Shown here: piece after piece, positions 39,501 through 52,549 of the stretch
Layout of the letters: each line of letters starts with the position of its first letter
How positions within the stretch are numbered: position 1 is the stretch's first letter
Program-made: the position numbers and the translations under genes
The notes under the pieces: generated by a model
What the model was told of the DNA's origin: nothing
Database searches by the model: none
The model's input: the letters and a program-made list of their open reading frames with translations, nothing else
Source of the DNA: Cinclus cinclus
Lineage: Eukaryota; Chordata; Aves; Passeriformes; Cinclidae
Assembly (NCBI RefSeq): GCF_963662255.1
Contig: NC_085047.1
Coordinates: forward strand, 106,944,181 to 107,008,180
Length of the DNA: 64,000 nt
Direction: 5' to 3'

Positions 39501-41925
39501 TGGTAATTCAATGCTTTTAAAATACCACTGCTTCGAATTCAGGCCCTTCATAAAATAAAGCCCACCAGGAACTGAAGAACTAATGCTTCTTAAACACACA
39601 AAGCTGTATATAACCTCAACAGAGATGGCATCTTTCATTTTTACAATATAGTGCTATGCTAACTATTTTATAATAATACTTGAAAAGGGAGAAACATTCA
39701 ACATAGTAATCAATGGGATGTAAGAATACTGAAATGTTACTTCCACTCTGGCATTAATCTGAGACAGACATTGTGATCTACCTGGTATTAATAATCTTCA
39801 AAAAGAAAAAAAAAAAGAACAAAAAAAATGCTAAACAATAAGAACTCACTGCACAACTTGAACTGTATCAGTGATAGTGTGGCACTATCTCACCTTACTA
39901 CATACTGAATTTTGTGACATGTATTTCAGCTTCCCGAGTCAATGAAAATGCCCCAGTGATGTTTTTTTCTGGAAGTTGTGCACATAAGTCTCCTGGATAC
40001 CAATACCACAGTGCCACTTCTTAAACACTGACTAACACAGCATGGAAGTTGCTAGCCAACCACCCTCCTCAGACAGAACAGGAGATAGCCAGCATGGATA
40101 TTCAGTACCACAGAACCACCTACACTACCACCGTTTGTCTGGAGAGGAAGAGAGCATTTTGCTGAAGTATTATGAGCACATTCCCAGTTTGAAAGCCTTT
40201 CAAAGGACAACTTTGACTGACATTTGAAGGTTTGGCAGACTACAAGAGCCTATTCTAGCAGTGTTTTCAACCAACACCTTCAACATTTGCACACGCGAGT
40301 CTAAACAAGTATTTAAAAACTCAGCTTTCCATTCACAGCAAGAGCTTCACACGTGAAAACTGCCATCATGACATCACCACACATTCAACTTGTGCAAAAC
40401 GGTTCTCAATCTCTCACAAAAATCTCTCACAAAAAGTCAATATTGCCCTTTGGACAGTATTTTAGTCTACTACGCCCATACAGAAATAAGCCTAGAGAAA
40501 ATGTGTATTATATAGAAAACCAACAATTCCAACTTGGGGGGGAAAAAAAGATAAAAAACTTGGCCAGGGATTTGAAAGTAAATCCCTAATATCAGTTTAC
40601 TGCACTAGGTAGCACCAAAATTTTTCACTTCAGCTTTATTTTTTTGTCTGAGTAAAGACAGTAACAGCAACAGGAAAAGATATCACAAAACCACAAGTCA
40701 CATATATTTCTATCACTTACCTTGCAGTCCAAAATAGTCCAAAAGGTGCTTATGATAATGTTTCAGGCTTTGTATGAACCCTCTCAGTTTCACTCCATTT
40801 GTCACCTGCCTTTTAACTATACCATGTAACAAAAATAACTTCCACTGCAAATACCTTCAGTTACATTTTACTTGCACTTAGGCGTGCAAACGCAAGCACT
40901 GCACCTACTTCAGCTCACAGCAGTGGGAACAGCAGCATCATAGATGCTCCCAGAGCAGAATGTGTCATAGCATAGTTGAGTTGGATGACTAAGCACACAC
41001 AATAGACTTGATGTTACCCAAAATTTACTAGATTCGATAATTTACTCAATGACTCGATCATCACTAAAATACCTTTGGTGTCAAAAAAGGAAATCAAAGG
41101 CTTTTGCTTGTGTTGGTGATTCTTCTGAAACACTGAAGCTGTGCAAGTAGGGATCTGAAAGTCATCCCAGCTAAAGTAAAAGCTCTTTGAAAAATAATAC
41201 AATAAAACATCTTAGGTTTCCTCTTTATTATGTACTGCAGTACATACACATGTAACTCACCCTAACCAAGCATACTTTTGCAGGACATACTTTGAGGCTA
41301 CTTATGCTGTTTACAAATATATAGCAAATTAATCAACACAGGTTTCAAGTCAGGAGAAAGCCTCTACAGAGCAGCACAACCAAAAACTTTATTTAAGCCC
41401 CACATAATTCTTGAGAGGTGACAGGGGAGAGTTACTGCCAGATAACCCAAAGAATCACATCAATGTATTCTCCTGGATGTCTTGAAAGGAGTCTTTTATC
41501 ATTAGGATTACCTTTTACTCTGCAACTCAACAGGGAGACATCAGCACAGACATCACCAAAACTGACTGAAAGTCAAATATGTTTTCACAATACCTATTCA
41601 ACTAATCTAGTCTTCCTCAAAATGAAAAGTCATGGAAAGAGAAAGGAGCCTCAATGAGACTCAGGAAACAAGAATGGACACAGATCCCACAACACCCTCC
41701 TTACATCTGCCTGCAATCATTACCTGTAAAGGTCATGACCCAAGAGGGAAAAAAGTACATCATAAAAGTCTAATTTCATAATAAGAATCCATCACACTTA
41801 ACCAGTTACCTGTGTTTAAACCAAAAGATTCAAGATTAAAGGCAGGCTTAAATGCTGATTTTATTGTTCTTTACTAATGTGTACAAAATTTGGTGTGCTG
41901 GTAATTTTATGGACAAACTGAGACA

Positions 41926-41928
<3 letters not shown>

Positions 41929-41965
<37 letters not shown>
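41929..41965. repeat. (TA)n microsatellite
   Basis: About 18 uninterrupted TA units, likely to be length-polymorphic. Confidence 0.95.
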
Positions 41966-41968
<3 letters not shown>

Positions 41969-43488
41969 TTAATACAGGTTGCTACAGCACTCTTCAGATT
42001 GCTGCTGTCAAGAAACACCAATTGCAAGGCAGGACAAAAGAAAAGCTTTAACAAATGTTACGAAATACTATATTTTTAAGAATCCTGTTCCTCTCTCTCT
42101 ACAAAGAGGAAATGAACTTAACATTTCTTCTTTTTACATGAAATATGTTAACTGCAAATATACTTAAGGAGGGGCAGAAGAAAGTATTGCTTCTCTCACA
42201 GATCTAGAAAGCAAAATTAAAGTTACCAGAACAGTGACTGGCCTTTGACCATGGAAGCTTTACCTGTAAGTTATAAGAGTTCTGTTATACTAAGTCCCCT
42301 GGAAACATCAGTGATCAGGTGGAGCTACTACAGAACATAAGCCCATAAAGAAATACTACTCAATTTTGTCACCAGCACTAAAAATAACAAACACCTATTG
42401 ACACAACAGCTGGACAGGTTGACCTGACCACTCTCAATATTTATTCACAACTGAAGAACAGCATCTTCAAACCTGTTAGCACTGAGACCTTCCATAACAG
42501 TTTTATGCACATTTACCTGTGCACAGTGTCTTACATTCTTCATTACTTTCCAGGTATGGCATATCTGAACCATTCCATTTATTTGGACACAGGGAATCTC
42601 TACCAAACCCTCAAGTACAGATACTCCAAGCCATCTAAGCAATTGTCTTTCCTCCCCTCGTTTTCTCCTTGCCAAAGCCAGGGAAACAACGGCCAATATC
42701 ATGTTACAAGTTATATCTGAGCAAGGGGAAAAGCACAGCGACTGCACAGTCCTACAGTAACACTGAACAGTATAAATAAGAGCTGCATCCATCCACCATA
42801 TCCACTTACATTGGAATAAACTAAAATGAAACTAGAGTGAATCTTCCTCAGAGCCAATACAAGCAGTCGATAAGATCTCAAAGCCGACCTGAAGCCAAGG
42901 CTCTGGACAGAGCATAGCCAAGGCCTTGCTACCTTTGGGGGCCTTCTATTTCTAGAGCTAAGGCACAGCAGCAGCAGCATCGCGCTGCAGTCACGTCCAA
43001 GGGGCAGTGGCAGCGTTTACCTGTGAATCCATTTGCTTTTTATTAATTATTTTAAAGCAGCAAGAGTAGCATCAGTGGCCCAGCAGACACCACAGCCCCT
43101 GCCGAGGGGACACCCGCACGGGATCCCCGGGCAGCCCGCCCGCCTCGCTCCGCAAAGGGCTCCAAAAACAAAGACCAAAGTTTTCCCTGCACGGCGCGTG
43201 GGAGTGCGGCAGCAAAACAGGAGCCAGGATCAACAAGAGCCGCCTCCCGTCACCACACCCGGGCCCACGCAGGGCAGGACACCCCCTGCGCCCCGGGCGG
43301 CCCGTCTGTGTCCCCCGGGACGGCTGCAGCTCGCTCCCACACGGGGACGGGGGACACCCACAGCCCGGCGGGATGGGGGGAGCGGGGGTATCACCCGAGC
43401 CTCCCTCACCGACCCCCGGCAGCAGGGCGGCCCCGCCCGCCCCCAAATTCACCCCCAACACCTCTCCCTCAGCACCGCCCCGCCTCAC

Positions 43489-43560
43489 CGTGCTGCGCTG
43501 GGGACTCGGCTCCGGCTGCGGCTGCGGCTCCGGCGGCTGCATTCCCGCCCCCCGGCTCTG
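43489..43560 (-). other. TAB3: candidate TAB3 5' UTR exon 1 (3' part)
   Basis: On the minus strand GC-rich sequence ends at a donor CAGCACG|GTGAGG at 43489/43488. The transcription start was not determined; it would lie at 43560 or higher. An ATG at 43542 opens 18 codons (MQPPEPQPQPEPSPQRST) up to this donor. Other donors are possible, such as TCG|GTGAGG near 43410 or CACAG|GTAAAC near 43020. Confidence 0.4.
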
Positions 43561-43800
43561 CCCCGGGCCCCGTTGCGGGGGCCCCCCCGCTTCTCTTGAG
43601 GAAGGGAAGAGGGAGAGGCGCGTGCCCGGGCGGACGCGGGCGCGGAGACCGGAGCAGGGACAGGGGTCCCGGGGCAGACCGCGGCCGGGAAGCGCTTCCG
43701 GGCTCAGTGCGGGGCGCTGGGGCCGCCGGGCGGGGCGGGGCCCCGGCTGCGCCCAACGGCATCCGACATGGCGCGGCCCGCGCGCGCCGGACTGCACGAC

Positions 43801-43810
43801 TCTCGCGAGA
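43801..43810. promoter_or_regulatory. TCTCGCGAGA palindromic promoter element
   Basis: An exact copy of the palindromic element known from vertebrate CpG-island promoters, many bidirectional, and reported as a binding site for BANP and, when methylated, Kaiso-type proteins. It sits within the island, about 320 bp upstream of the candidate exon 1 donor. Confidence 0.8.
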
Positions 43811-43883
43811 CTTGGCGCAGGCGGCGGCGAGGCGCGTAGCGGGAGCGCGAGGGCGCGCGGCAACGAGCGGGGGTAGGCGTGAC

Positions 43884-43919
43884 GGGGCGGGGCCAGGCCG
43901 GGGGGCGGGGCCAGGCCGG
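43884..43919. promoter_or_regulatory. duplicated GC-box unit
   Basis: The unit GGGGCGGGGCCAGGCCGG occurs twice in tandem, separated by about one extra G. Each copy has a GGGGCGGGG core typical of Sp1/KLF binding. Confidence 0.75.
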
Positions 43920-44189
43920 TGTGAGGGATCGGCTCCGGGCTGCGGTTTCGCTCCTGTCACTCCTCCTCCCGTCACCGCCGGGGTAGTCAGCGCCTTTAAA
44001 CCAAGCTTCCCCGGAGCCGGGGCAGGACGCTGTTGGGTGCTAGAGGTGATTTGGAGCTGTTGGACCCTCGGCCCGGGCTTTCCCCTCTAGCGAAGCCTGA
44101 CCGAGGTTGGGCAGTGAGTGGAACTAAGGTGTTGTTTTCTGTCTGTTGGCAGCAGCGATAAGATGCCGGGTCACAGTGGTTACGGCGCA

Positions 44190-44345
44190 GTTCACAGAAT
44201 CACAGGATGTGTCAGGTTGGACCACAGTGATCACCTGGCCCACACTCTCCGCTCGTGCAAGCCATCCCAGAGCACATGGCATGGGACTGTGTCCAGACGG
44301 TGACTGGAATGTCTTCAGCGAGGGGACTCCATGCCCTCTCTGGAC
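44190..44345 (-). mobile_element. CR1 LINE 3' fragment next to the CpG island
   Basis: The plus strand starts TTCACAGAATCACAGGATGT and reads on through CAGGTTGGACCACAGTGATC, AGAGCACATGGCATGGGACT and a GTGTCCAGACGGTGACTGGA block. Reversed, this is a standard avian CR1 3' end. It lies about 200 bp from the edge of the island. The frames at 44118-44303 and 44146-44445 run through it and are not genes. Confidence 0.85.
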
Positions 44346-47280
44346 GATCTGTTCCCGTTCTTATATAGCACGGGATAGCTGTGAGCAAAAAAATTCCACT
44401 GTGCTCCTACCCAAACGTCTCGTGATCCTGTGCCAGTCCATGTAATATTTTTGTGTCCCTCTGCTTGCAGGGCAGACTTGGGGCTGTTATGATTAATATG
44501 GATGGATCCAATGTGAACTTTTAATTGACATCTATGGGGGCTGAAGTCTTCCTGTTGAGGCAGAGCCTTGCAGATGGTTTAGTGGGTGTACACTGATATT
44601 TCATCCACAGACTGGGCTTTAAGATTACATTCAGTTTGTGTGCCAATGTAAACTGGTCTAAAGCACCTTTTCCCAAATCATAAAAACAGTGATTTGTGTT
44701 TTTCAGGATTTGTGTGTGTTTAGACATTTTTCTTTGTTTAGACAGCACCTTGTGTAGATTTTTATTTTCTTTTTTACTTATCACAGTTTCAGAGCCACAG
44801 AAACACCATGTCACTGGTACTGATGAAAGCAGATTCAGAGCTCTGTAACCACTTTCTGTCTCTCTGGTAGAGAATTGGAAGTGCAAGGAGGACGTGTGTC
44901 TTGTATTGCCATTACTGGCTCTCCAAGTCACCTTCTGTGTGCAGAGGCCTCAGCTCCTGTGTCAGAGGCTGTGTGAAGTTAATTAAGGAATTCCTGTATT
45001 CTAATCCCTACATCGGAAACACGCCAAGCCTGACTAACATTTCTGGAGAGGCAAGATGCAAAACTGGAAGTAAACAGGATCTCAGTGCAACAATACTTTT
45101 TGATAGAAGAGATTGATTCTTATCCACTGATTGGAACTATTATCAAAATGCCAAAGTGCGTATTCCTCACAAAAATCTATAATTTCCAAATATAATTGTG
45201 TGCTGTTAATGCCAATGAATAGCTCCCACAGCTATAGCTAAAGTCTCACTGAAAGTGTAAGAAACAGCTCTTAGTATGGCTGTTGATACTGTGCACATGA
45301 CAGTCTCTGTGCCCTGGCTTCTTCAGCATTTTTTGTGTTGTCCAGCTGCTGTCTTAATTCATCCTGTAATTGTTGGTTCCAGATTTTTCAAATCAACATC
45401 TGAGTCACTTTGTCCCTGCCTCTCTGTAAAGTCCTTGTGCTACAGCTCCAGTGTGTCCTGGCAAACCACTGTATCTTCATACAAGTGGTCTCCACGGCTC
45501 CATTTCACTTCAGAAGCAACCAGTGCTTTGTTTTTGTTTGGAAATGATGCTTTTCCTCTGCAATTCTCTGCAATGGACTAATGGAGGACTATAATGCTGC
45601 AACTGCCTGACTTTTATCCCACTTTCAAAGCAGGAATGTTCCAACAGAAATTGCAGACACCGAATTTTTCATCTACCCTTAGCTAGTTGTAGGCTTGAGA
45701 GCAGGATTGTGAGACTGGGAAATTAATTGGTCTTGAAACTTCACAGTTAATCATAGCATAGCCAGGGCTGTGCTCAAGAATTTAAGAAAAAAAAAATCCT
45801 TATGGGTATTAGGTGCCTGATTACCCCAGAAATCAAAGACTGTGTATGTTCTAACTTTGCTGAACGCATCTCTGAAAGCATTAATTTTATTGCTGATCCA
45901 GCTTTTCCATCTCTTTGCCATATGACAGCTACAAAAATTGATTATACAGAAAAGTAATGTTAGGAAAGGGCTTAATGCATTTTTAGCTGGTTCTAATGGG
46001 ATTTAGCAGCTGGAAACAAGGAGAGCTGGCAGTGAGTAATCAGGGCTGTTCTCAGAGGGCTGTGTGAGAACCAGAGCATCAGGACTCTGAAATAAATCAC
46101 CATTTTTTTCTGTATTTTAAGAAAAGCAATATTGAAAGCTAGACCTCAATACTTGCAGCTCAGACGGTTAACTCAAAGTCAAATGGAATTCATTGTTAAA
46201 TCCTGTCCTGTAATAACTTCTAGATGAAAATGCCCCTGGGTTATTTAATGCTTATGGCAGTTACTGCTGCCCATCTTTGAAAGGCCTCAGGTTTGGATTT
46301 AAATTCCATGCTACATTAACTTTTAAGCAGAACAAAAATGTAGTTATTTCTGCTCCCTTTTTCTCTTTATGAGCAACAATCCAAGAGACCCATTTTCTTA
46401 TTTTGGAAGTAAGCAATTTTATGCATGTTTGTGCCTAGGAATTGCAGTCAGAAAAGCGTCTTGGTAAAATGGCCTTTCCATAGGTTTTCTGTCTGAATAG
46501 TTTCTATACTCACTTAGTTCCATTTACAAATCAAAAGCATAATTTTCCAACATAAGCACTGTAAACTGAGTCTTGAATCTAAAAAGCCAGACTGAGTTCT
46601 GAGTTCTCTGTTATACCATGGTCAGTGTTTTGTCACTAAAATGCACCAAAAAGTTTATTTGGTGATGGCTAAAGGGAAATGCAGTCCCACTGGGAATGGA
46701 ATGCATCCTTTTGTCAGAGTTTTAGTCAAAAAAATAAGTTATATTTTTTGGTTCTAAAGTACTTCACGTATTTAACTATCATGGAGAAAAAAACCCCAAC
46801 AGGAACATGTGCCTAGAGTAAGAAGTTGCCATTTTTTCACACTATTTTCCTTATGGAAGGAAGTTACCTTGCCATGAAATCTAAGCAGTCATTTATAGGT
46901 CTGTGGTAGGACTTTGTGTTAGTGTCAGGTACTGGTGACCCCTGTGATAGTTTGTGTTCAAGAAATTGCAGAATTCAGGGTTTAAGCAGGATTATTTAGG
47001 TGGAAACCTATGCAACTGGGGCTCACAGTCAAGGATATTCTTTCTGTGATAAGTTAAATTCTGCCTGCATATTCTTTAATAAGTCCTATGCCATTGGTTT
47101 GTACATCTGCTTCACTTCTCTGTGTTTCATTACATTTACAGAATGTATGCTTGGCCTTTCCTCACCTTAAGGTGAATTCTATGCCTTAAAAACAATTCCT
47201 AGAGCACAATTCATCTACTAGATTCCAAATTTAATATTTTTTTATTTAAATTATGCATCATCCTTTGTGCTTTTCCTTCT

Positions 47281-47311
47281 GCAAAGCTGTTTGCAAAGCT
47301 GTTGCAAAGCT
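47281..47311. repeat. three tandem GCAAAGCTG units
   Basis: GCAAAGCTG occurs three times with 2-3 bp spacers (GCAAAGCTGTT, TGCAAAGCTGT, TGCAAAGCTGC). Confidence 0.8.
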
Positions 47312-48399
47312 GCTTTGACTCTGCTAGATACCCTGGTTATTTTTTAATTTCAAATTGGTGTCAGCCATGTCACTAAGGTAGCAGTAGAAAATTTTTATTT
47401 TAACAGGGATCATGGATCAAGAAGTTGAGCTCAAAATGAAGATATCTTGGAATTTACTAGTAAAGACAGCAATAATGAAGCCAAGAATTCAAAATAGACC
47501 TCTGAGAAAATGGAAAATATTCCCAAGAGCAGTCAAAAATATTATTGCTTTATCTTAAGGTAGAATCTTTGCTGCCTTATGAAGCACAGATCTAAATAAC
47601 TATGTACTGTTAGACCCTCAGAAGGGTCACCTGACACAGTTTGGGGAACCTGTTGGTGTATGTTCAAGTGTGCATATGTGTCCAGGAAAGGATAAGGCAA
47701 TATCCCCCACTATTCACTTTTCCCCTTATTCTCCACTTCAGACACAGAACACTGTGGTCACATCTCTTTGTACCAGAACATTTTCAAGGTATGCCTTTGT
47801 ACTCTGAAGTTCTGTGAGTGATTCCAGAAGGCATGGACAGAACTCTTCTGCTCTTTGGGAATGGTCTTCTGACCTGGAGAACAAGGCAGACACTGGGAAG
47901 AGCCCTAGAGCTGCCCCCTGGGGTGCCAGCCCCCACCTCTTCGTTGGCTTGCAGTTACCACTTTTATTTTGCAATTTCCATAATTAAATTTACTGCTTTA
48001 CAGATTAGTCTGTGACTTGGAAGAACTAGACTTTTTGAAGAACAGATTCTTCAAAAGCATGCTTAAAAACTTATGAAAATTTCAAGTGTTCCTTTGCAGA
48101 AGCTCCTTAACAGCTGCAGTCCTGGCATAGTTGTTGTCACTAGAGCTGTTAAGTTGGTGCTGAAAGACTGATGAATGAAATCAGTCATAACATACAAGGG
48201 ATTGGGGCATAAGTGTGTTCTCAATGTTTGAATGGAATATGTAGCGTAAGGAAAGTGAAAAGGCATCCCTGTGTGTATGTCTTACGAGCATGCATTTTTG
48301 TTGTTAAGGTTCAAAGGCTTTAATAATAATTCAAACGCAATTTGTGATTTTTTTTTTTCCCCTGAAGTGACGTGAAGACTCTGTTTCTCTTTTGGATGT

Positions 48400-48452
48400 T
48401 TATATATATATATAGATATATATCTATATCTATATATATATCTATATATCTC
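48400..48452. repeat. TA/TATC palindromic microsatellite
   Basis: TA units interspersed with TAGATA and TATCTA give many overlapping self-complementary stretches. Confidence 0.9.
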
Positions 48453-49785
48453 ATTGATTTCCTTGGGGGTGTTTTTCATCACTGTTAATTTTTGTGCTCT
48501 GGTCAGATATAGTTTCTGAATACCTAGAGTTCCCCTGTGGTAGCAGAAATTTAAATGAATGACGTCATTTGCTCCTTCTGTGCCAGTGCTATTGTGTGGG
48601 ACTAGTGTATTCTACAAAATGAGCTTCTATTTTTATCTTAGGTGTGGCTGTCCTTCCACAGTGCACACAATGCTCCTGGTTGGAGTCCATTGTGCCAATT
48701 ATGTGTTACATAGGTGCATCTAGATTGAGGAGGCTGATTTGTAAAATTGCTTTTAAAGATTTCTAAATTCTTGAGAGTAAAAAAAGCACATTTGTAAATT
48801 ATCATAATAGAAGACTCTGTGTGTGTTCCTTAATTTAGGATGATTTAGTGGTTTGCAGTTCCCTCAGGATGAGAGTAACATTTTTGCCTCAATTATTGTA
48901 ATCAGATGTAATAGTATCAGGATGTTTTTTCCAGTTCCTGGATTTTTCACTGAAGTGTGACATTTGAAAAGAGATAGTGCTTTTGAGTTGTACTGACTGC
49001 TTGTCCAAACTCATCATCACATGCTGTCAGTGGCCCAGTCATTGCTCAGTGCCACTGATCCTGTGAACAGGAGCAGGGGCAGAGAGCAGATCACCACATC
49101 ACATCAGATATGTTTGCTAGTGAAAGCAGTCAGAATGATTTGGGCAGAAAAATCCAGTCTGTAGAAATGAAATACTCATCCTTATGGGAATGCAAGAGAG
49201 CTCTGTGCAACATATAGAAAGCATTACTGCCTGAGTATCAAATGTTCTTTGCGCTCTTTCTTGCTTTCCTACTCATATGTAGGGCAAGAGAGATACAAGG
49301 GGTGTTACAGCCCTGTGAGTTTTTCCAGAGGTAACACTGTGTTTTGACTGTGAAGCAGTCAAAACTTCCTCTTATTCCTGGAAAGATGCACAAGTGTAAT
49401 AGAAAATTATTTTCAAGCCACACTCTTTAATGCCACACAAAGGTGCAACCCTGCTGTGGGATATGAGTGAAAACCAACTACTTACATGAGGTTTGGGCAA
49501 AGTTCCTGTTTATTATATAAAATACAACAGATTTCATTCTGGCATTGTTTTGGTTGTATTTTATAGCCTGCTATGGAAAGTTTCATTTCAGCCATGCTGA
49601 AATATTTTGGGCTAGCAGTAAGAGCATAAGTTGTGTGAAAAACACTTTTAGCATCAGTCTATTGAGTCAACACTTGCAGTACCTTTATTTAGTAAAATGA
49701 TGGGGCATAACCACACTAAGTTTAATCCAGCTAGCATGCAGTTTGACAATCATATAAATTAGCACTCTAGGTTCTAGTGAGGGCT

Positions 49786-49839
49786 CATATATATGTGTGT
49801 GTGTGTACATATATATATTTTTATATATACACATATATG
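49786..49839. repeat. TA/TG microsatellite with hairpin symmetry
   Basis: CATATATATGTGTGTG, then ACATATATATAT, a short T run, then TATATATACACATATATG: the two sides are imperfect reverse complements around the central T tract. Confidence 0.85.
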
Positions 49840-52549
49840 TAGGGCTTTCTGCAGGCTTGTACAGTGAGTGATGAAGTGTGTGCTGCTGAGTCTATGTTAC
49901 TCCTGTTTCTAGCTAGATGAAAGTTAATGTGAGTATGCCCACTACACCAGAACCAGCTCCTATGGCAAAAGCATCTGCAGCAAAGCTGCAGTGGTGTCAT
50001 AGTACAGACTGGATTAGTAGCCAGAGATTAATGTAATTTATGACCTACATGTGTTCCTAAATATTAATGGAGAATTTTGTCTCAAATCACTAGGCAAAGC
50101 ACATAACTTCTTGAACTTTGAAAAGGAAGCTTTAAGGTAGAGCCCTATAATTAAATATTTAAAAGTGTCTTGACTGTTGATTTGCAGTTTATGACATCTT
50201 GCAGTACTGCAGAACAGCCTACAGCCAGAGCAGTTTTATAACTCAGCACTTTTGGAGGGAGACTGGGGTGGTTGAAGAACACTGGTACTTCAGGCAGAGT
50301 TGAGTCTAAGAGGTATTTTAAAACACAGCTCGTGCTGCAACACTTTATTGAAACAGTTCCCCTCAATTCTTGAGAAACTAACAGTTAATTCTGAAAGTAT
50401 CTGTGACTCCCTGTTCCGAACTCTCATCCCAGAACAATAATCAGTAAAGTGGTGAACTCCCAGCAGCCTGGGCCATATGTGAGTATTTTACAGGTGTAAT
50501 GATAATTAAAGGTCAGGGCAGAGCACAAGACAGTGTTGGTGCATGAGGACTGTGCCCCAACATGACCTCAGTGATTTGCAGCCAGGACACCACGGACTGG
50601 TTTGTGCAGCAAGGAGATTTTGCAGAGTCACTCACAGATATTTCTCATGCAAGAACTGGGGACAAACAGCTTCTCTTTCCAAAGTGACACTAGGTCATAT
50701 GTAGGGTATGAGCTGTTAGTTAACTTGCTGGATGAGGTCACTAGTTTATAAGCAAGGGACTTCTCTTGTCTCCACCCAGCTGAAAAGAACTGGTCCTTCT
50801 TTCTGTGTGATGCTGGGATCCATACTAGCAGGTGCTTCCAACACTTCTGGTGTAGTGTACCCTAAATGAAGTGGAATAGGAAGGCAACTGATGAAAAACA
50901 ATCTTTTTACATATGTCTTTTTACTGAGGTCCTTTTGCTAGCTGCCTTAGATTCCTTGGTAGTGACTTTAAATCCATTAAAGTATTAGGCCACACAGTAT
51001 CAAATACAATGATTCTCTTTTGATCCACAGACCACTTTCTCTTTTCAGTTACAGGACCTAATATAAAGCATGTGAAAACAAAAAACAAATCCTGTTGTCA
51101 TCAAATGGAATTAGATTAATATTTCCTTTTTAGGAGATTCCAGATAGTCTATGGATTTTCCCTCAGACACTAGTTATAAAGATTCAACACCTTCTGCTCT
51201 CTTTGAAAATATACACTCCTGAAATTCATTCCACCATTTCTCTCTTTAATGAATAGAAGAAAATTTTCTGAAGACAAGGACAAACTTCATGCTCTTGGTT
51301 TTGTGTGGAATACTTAAATTTTATAAATTTGGGCAACTATTCTAACGTGCATAGCTTAAGATACATTTTTCTGTATTAATCAGGGCTCTCATAGTCCAGC
51401 CTTCTGTATTTTTTTCTACACAGGTTATCAGAGCATGAAAACTAGTTCTGATTAACCTTCTGTCAGGAACTGCAGGAATAAGAGCGAGCAAAAAAAGGAC
51501 AGAAAATTTCAGCAAATCTCCTGACAAAATCTGAGCAGGTCGTTTTCTTCAAGCCAGTAATTTGAAAAGATAGGCAAAGTTCACAGGGGGCAGAGGAAAA
51601 AAAATCAACCAGACAAAGAAAAGAAAGAAAACAATATGAATGCTTTCAGAGAGACATACCTCAAGGAACTAACATTTTTTAAATAAGCCTTTAATAGGAC
51701 ATGCAGCTCTCCACCACAGAAATGGAACATTTTTTCCAAGCAATGTATTTTCCTTTGTGTCAAATCTGTACCAATACAATAGTAAACACAGTGAATGCAA
51801 GTTAAAAATAATAAAAATCTTCATTATTACAATGAAACTAATGGAGAAGAGAAAGTAAATACTCCATATTTCAGTCAAATAATATCGGGATCTAAGTGAA
51901 GCAGTAAACAAATCAGGGTATTTCACTTTTCACTAATGATAGTGTGACTTTAAAAAATCATATTTTTCAAGATCTGTGAGAAATGTTTTCTTAACAAATA
52001 CTTCCAATTATATATGAAGCAAGGCAGCTGCTCATTTCCAAAGACAGATAACTATGTATTTCTAATTTATGTTGCCACACAATCTTTTATTGCAGTAAAA
52101 CACAAAGCTTGTTCTTGAATTTTTTCACATCAGACAGCAGCTGACAGCCACTACTCTTGTAGGTTTAAAAACTTACTTTTTTGTCTGTCTCATCTTCAAG
52201 GAAATGTTATGTTTCGGAGTCTGCATATGCCTTTGAAAATGTACTTTCAGCAATAGAATAGCTGGAATGGTGTTATTCATCCTTGGCTTCAAGAATTCTA
52301 CTCCAAAACTGTTATCCAAAGTAACCAGGCTATATTGCATGGTATTACAAGTGAAAGCCATTCAGTTTTCCAGTAATTAGAAAGTACAGTGAAGTTTAAA
52401 GAAACAAGTGCTTTTAAAAATTACCTTTCAAATCTCACTCACACAGGGTCTGCTACTTGTTAACATTCAAGTCAAGGCAAAATCATCTGTGCTTCCTTTG
52501 GCACAGAAGCTAATCCTCATGCATCGTTTGCATGGGAAGGCAGCCAGGC

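Larger units (their letters stand above)
21466..43488 (-). other. TAB3: TAB3 first intron, inferred
   Basis: About 22 kb between the first coding exon and the CpG island, taken as one intron; further 5' UTR exons may exist in it. It holds CR1 fragments at about 27352-27835, 28088-28395 and 29577-29660, a 19-bp tandem duplication at 24753-24790, inverted repeats at 28771-28796 and 30471-30501, AAAC-type runs near 31805-31828 and 33557-33572, ten consecutive G at 36432-36441 and a TA repeat at 41929-41965. No other gene was supported. Confidence 0.6.
43060..43990. promoter_or_regulatory. TAB3: CpG-island promoter, probably TAB3 (minus) and possibly bidirectional
   Basis: This roughly 0.9-kb block is very GC- and CpG-rich in otherwise AT-rich DNA, and it is the only large island in the window. 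It lies upstream of the TAB3 coding exons in the correct orientation. It contains TCTCGCGAGA at 43801-43810, repeated GGGGCGGGG boxes near 43884-43919, and a GC-rich candidate first exon with a donor at 43489. No TATA box was seen near the expected start. Long open frames across it on both strands reflect the low stop-codon density of GC-rich sequence and are not taken as genes. A divergent plus-strand transcript is possible but has no direct support. Confidence 0.88.
44346..52540. other. gene-poor region, no gene recognised
   Basis: AT-rich DNA upstream of TAB3. No exon, known gene or clear long repeat was recognised. It holds a short triple repeat at 47281-47311 and AT-rich simple repeats at 48400-48452 and 49786-49839. 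The frames at 44521-44931 and 47738-47974 lack recognisable features. Confidence 0.55.

Noticed and set aside
40960..41010. Possible CR1 3'-end remnant (TCATAGCATAGTTGAGTTGG)
   Set aside because: Too short and diverged to separate from chance similarity.
43072..44090. Long overlapping frames on both strands (up to 263 codons) across the CpG island
   Set aside because: They coincide with extreme GC content, where stop codons are rare, and have low-complexity Pro/Arg/Ala/Gly translations without domains. Only the short uORF reading of one of them is kept, as a hypothesis.
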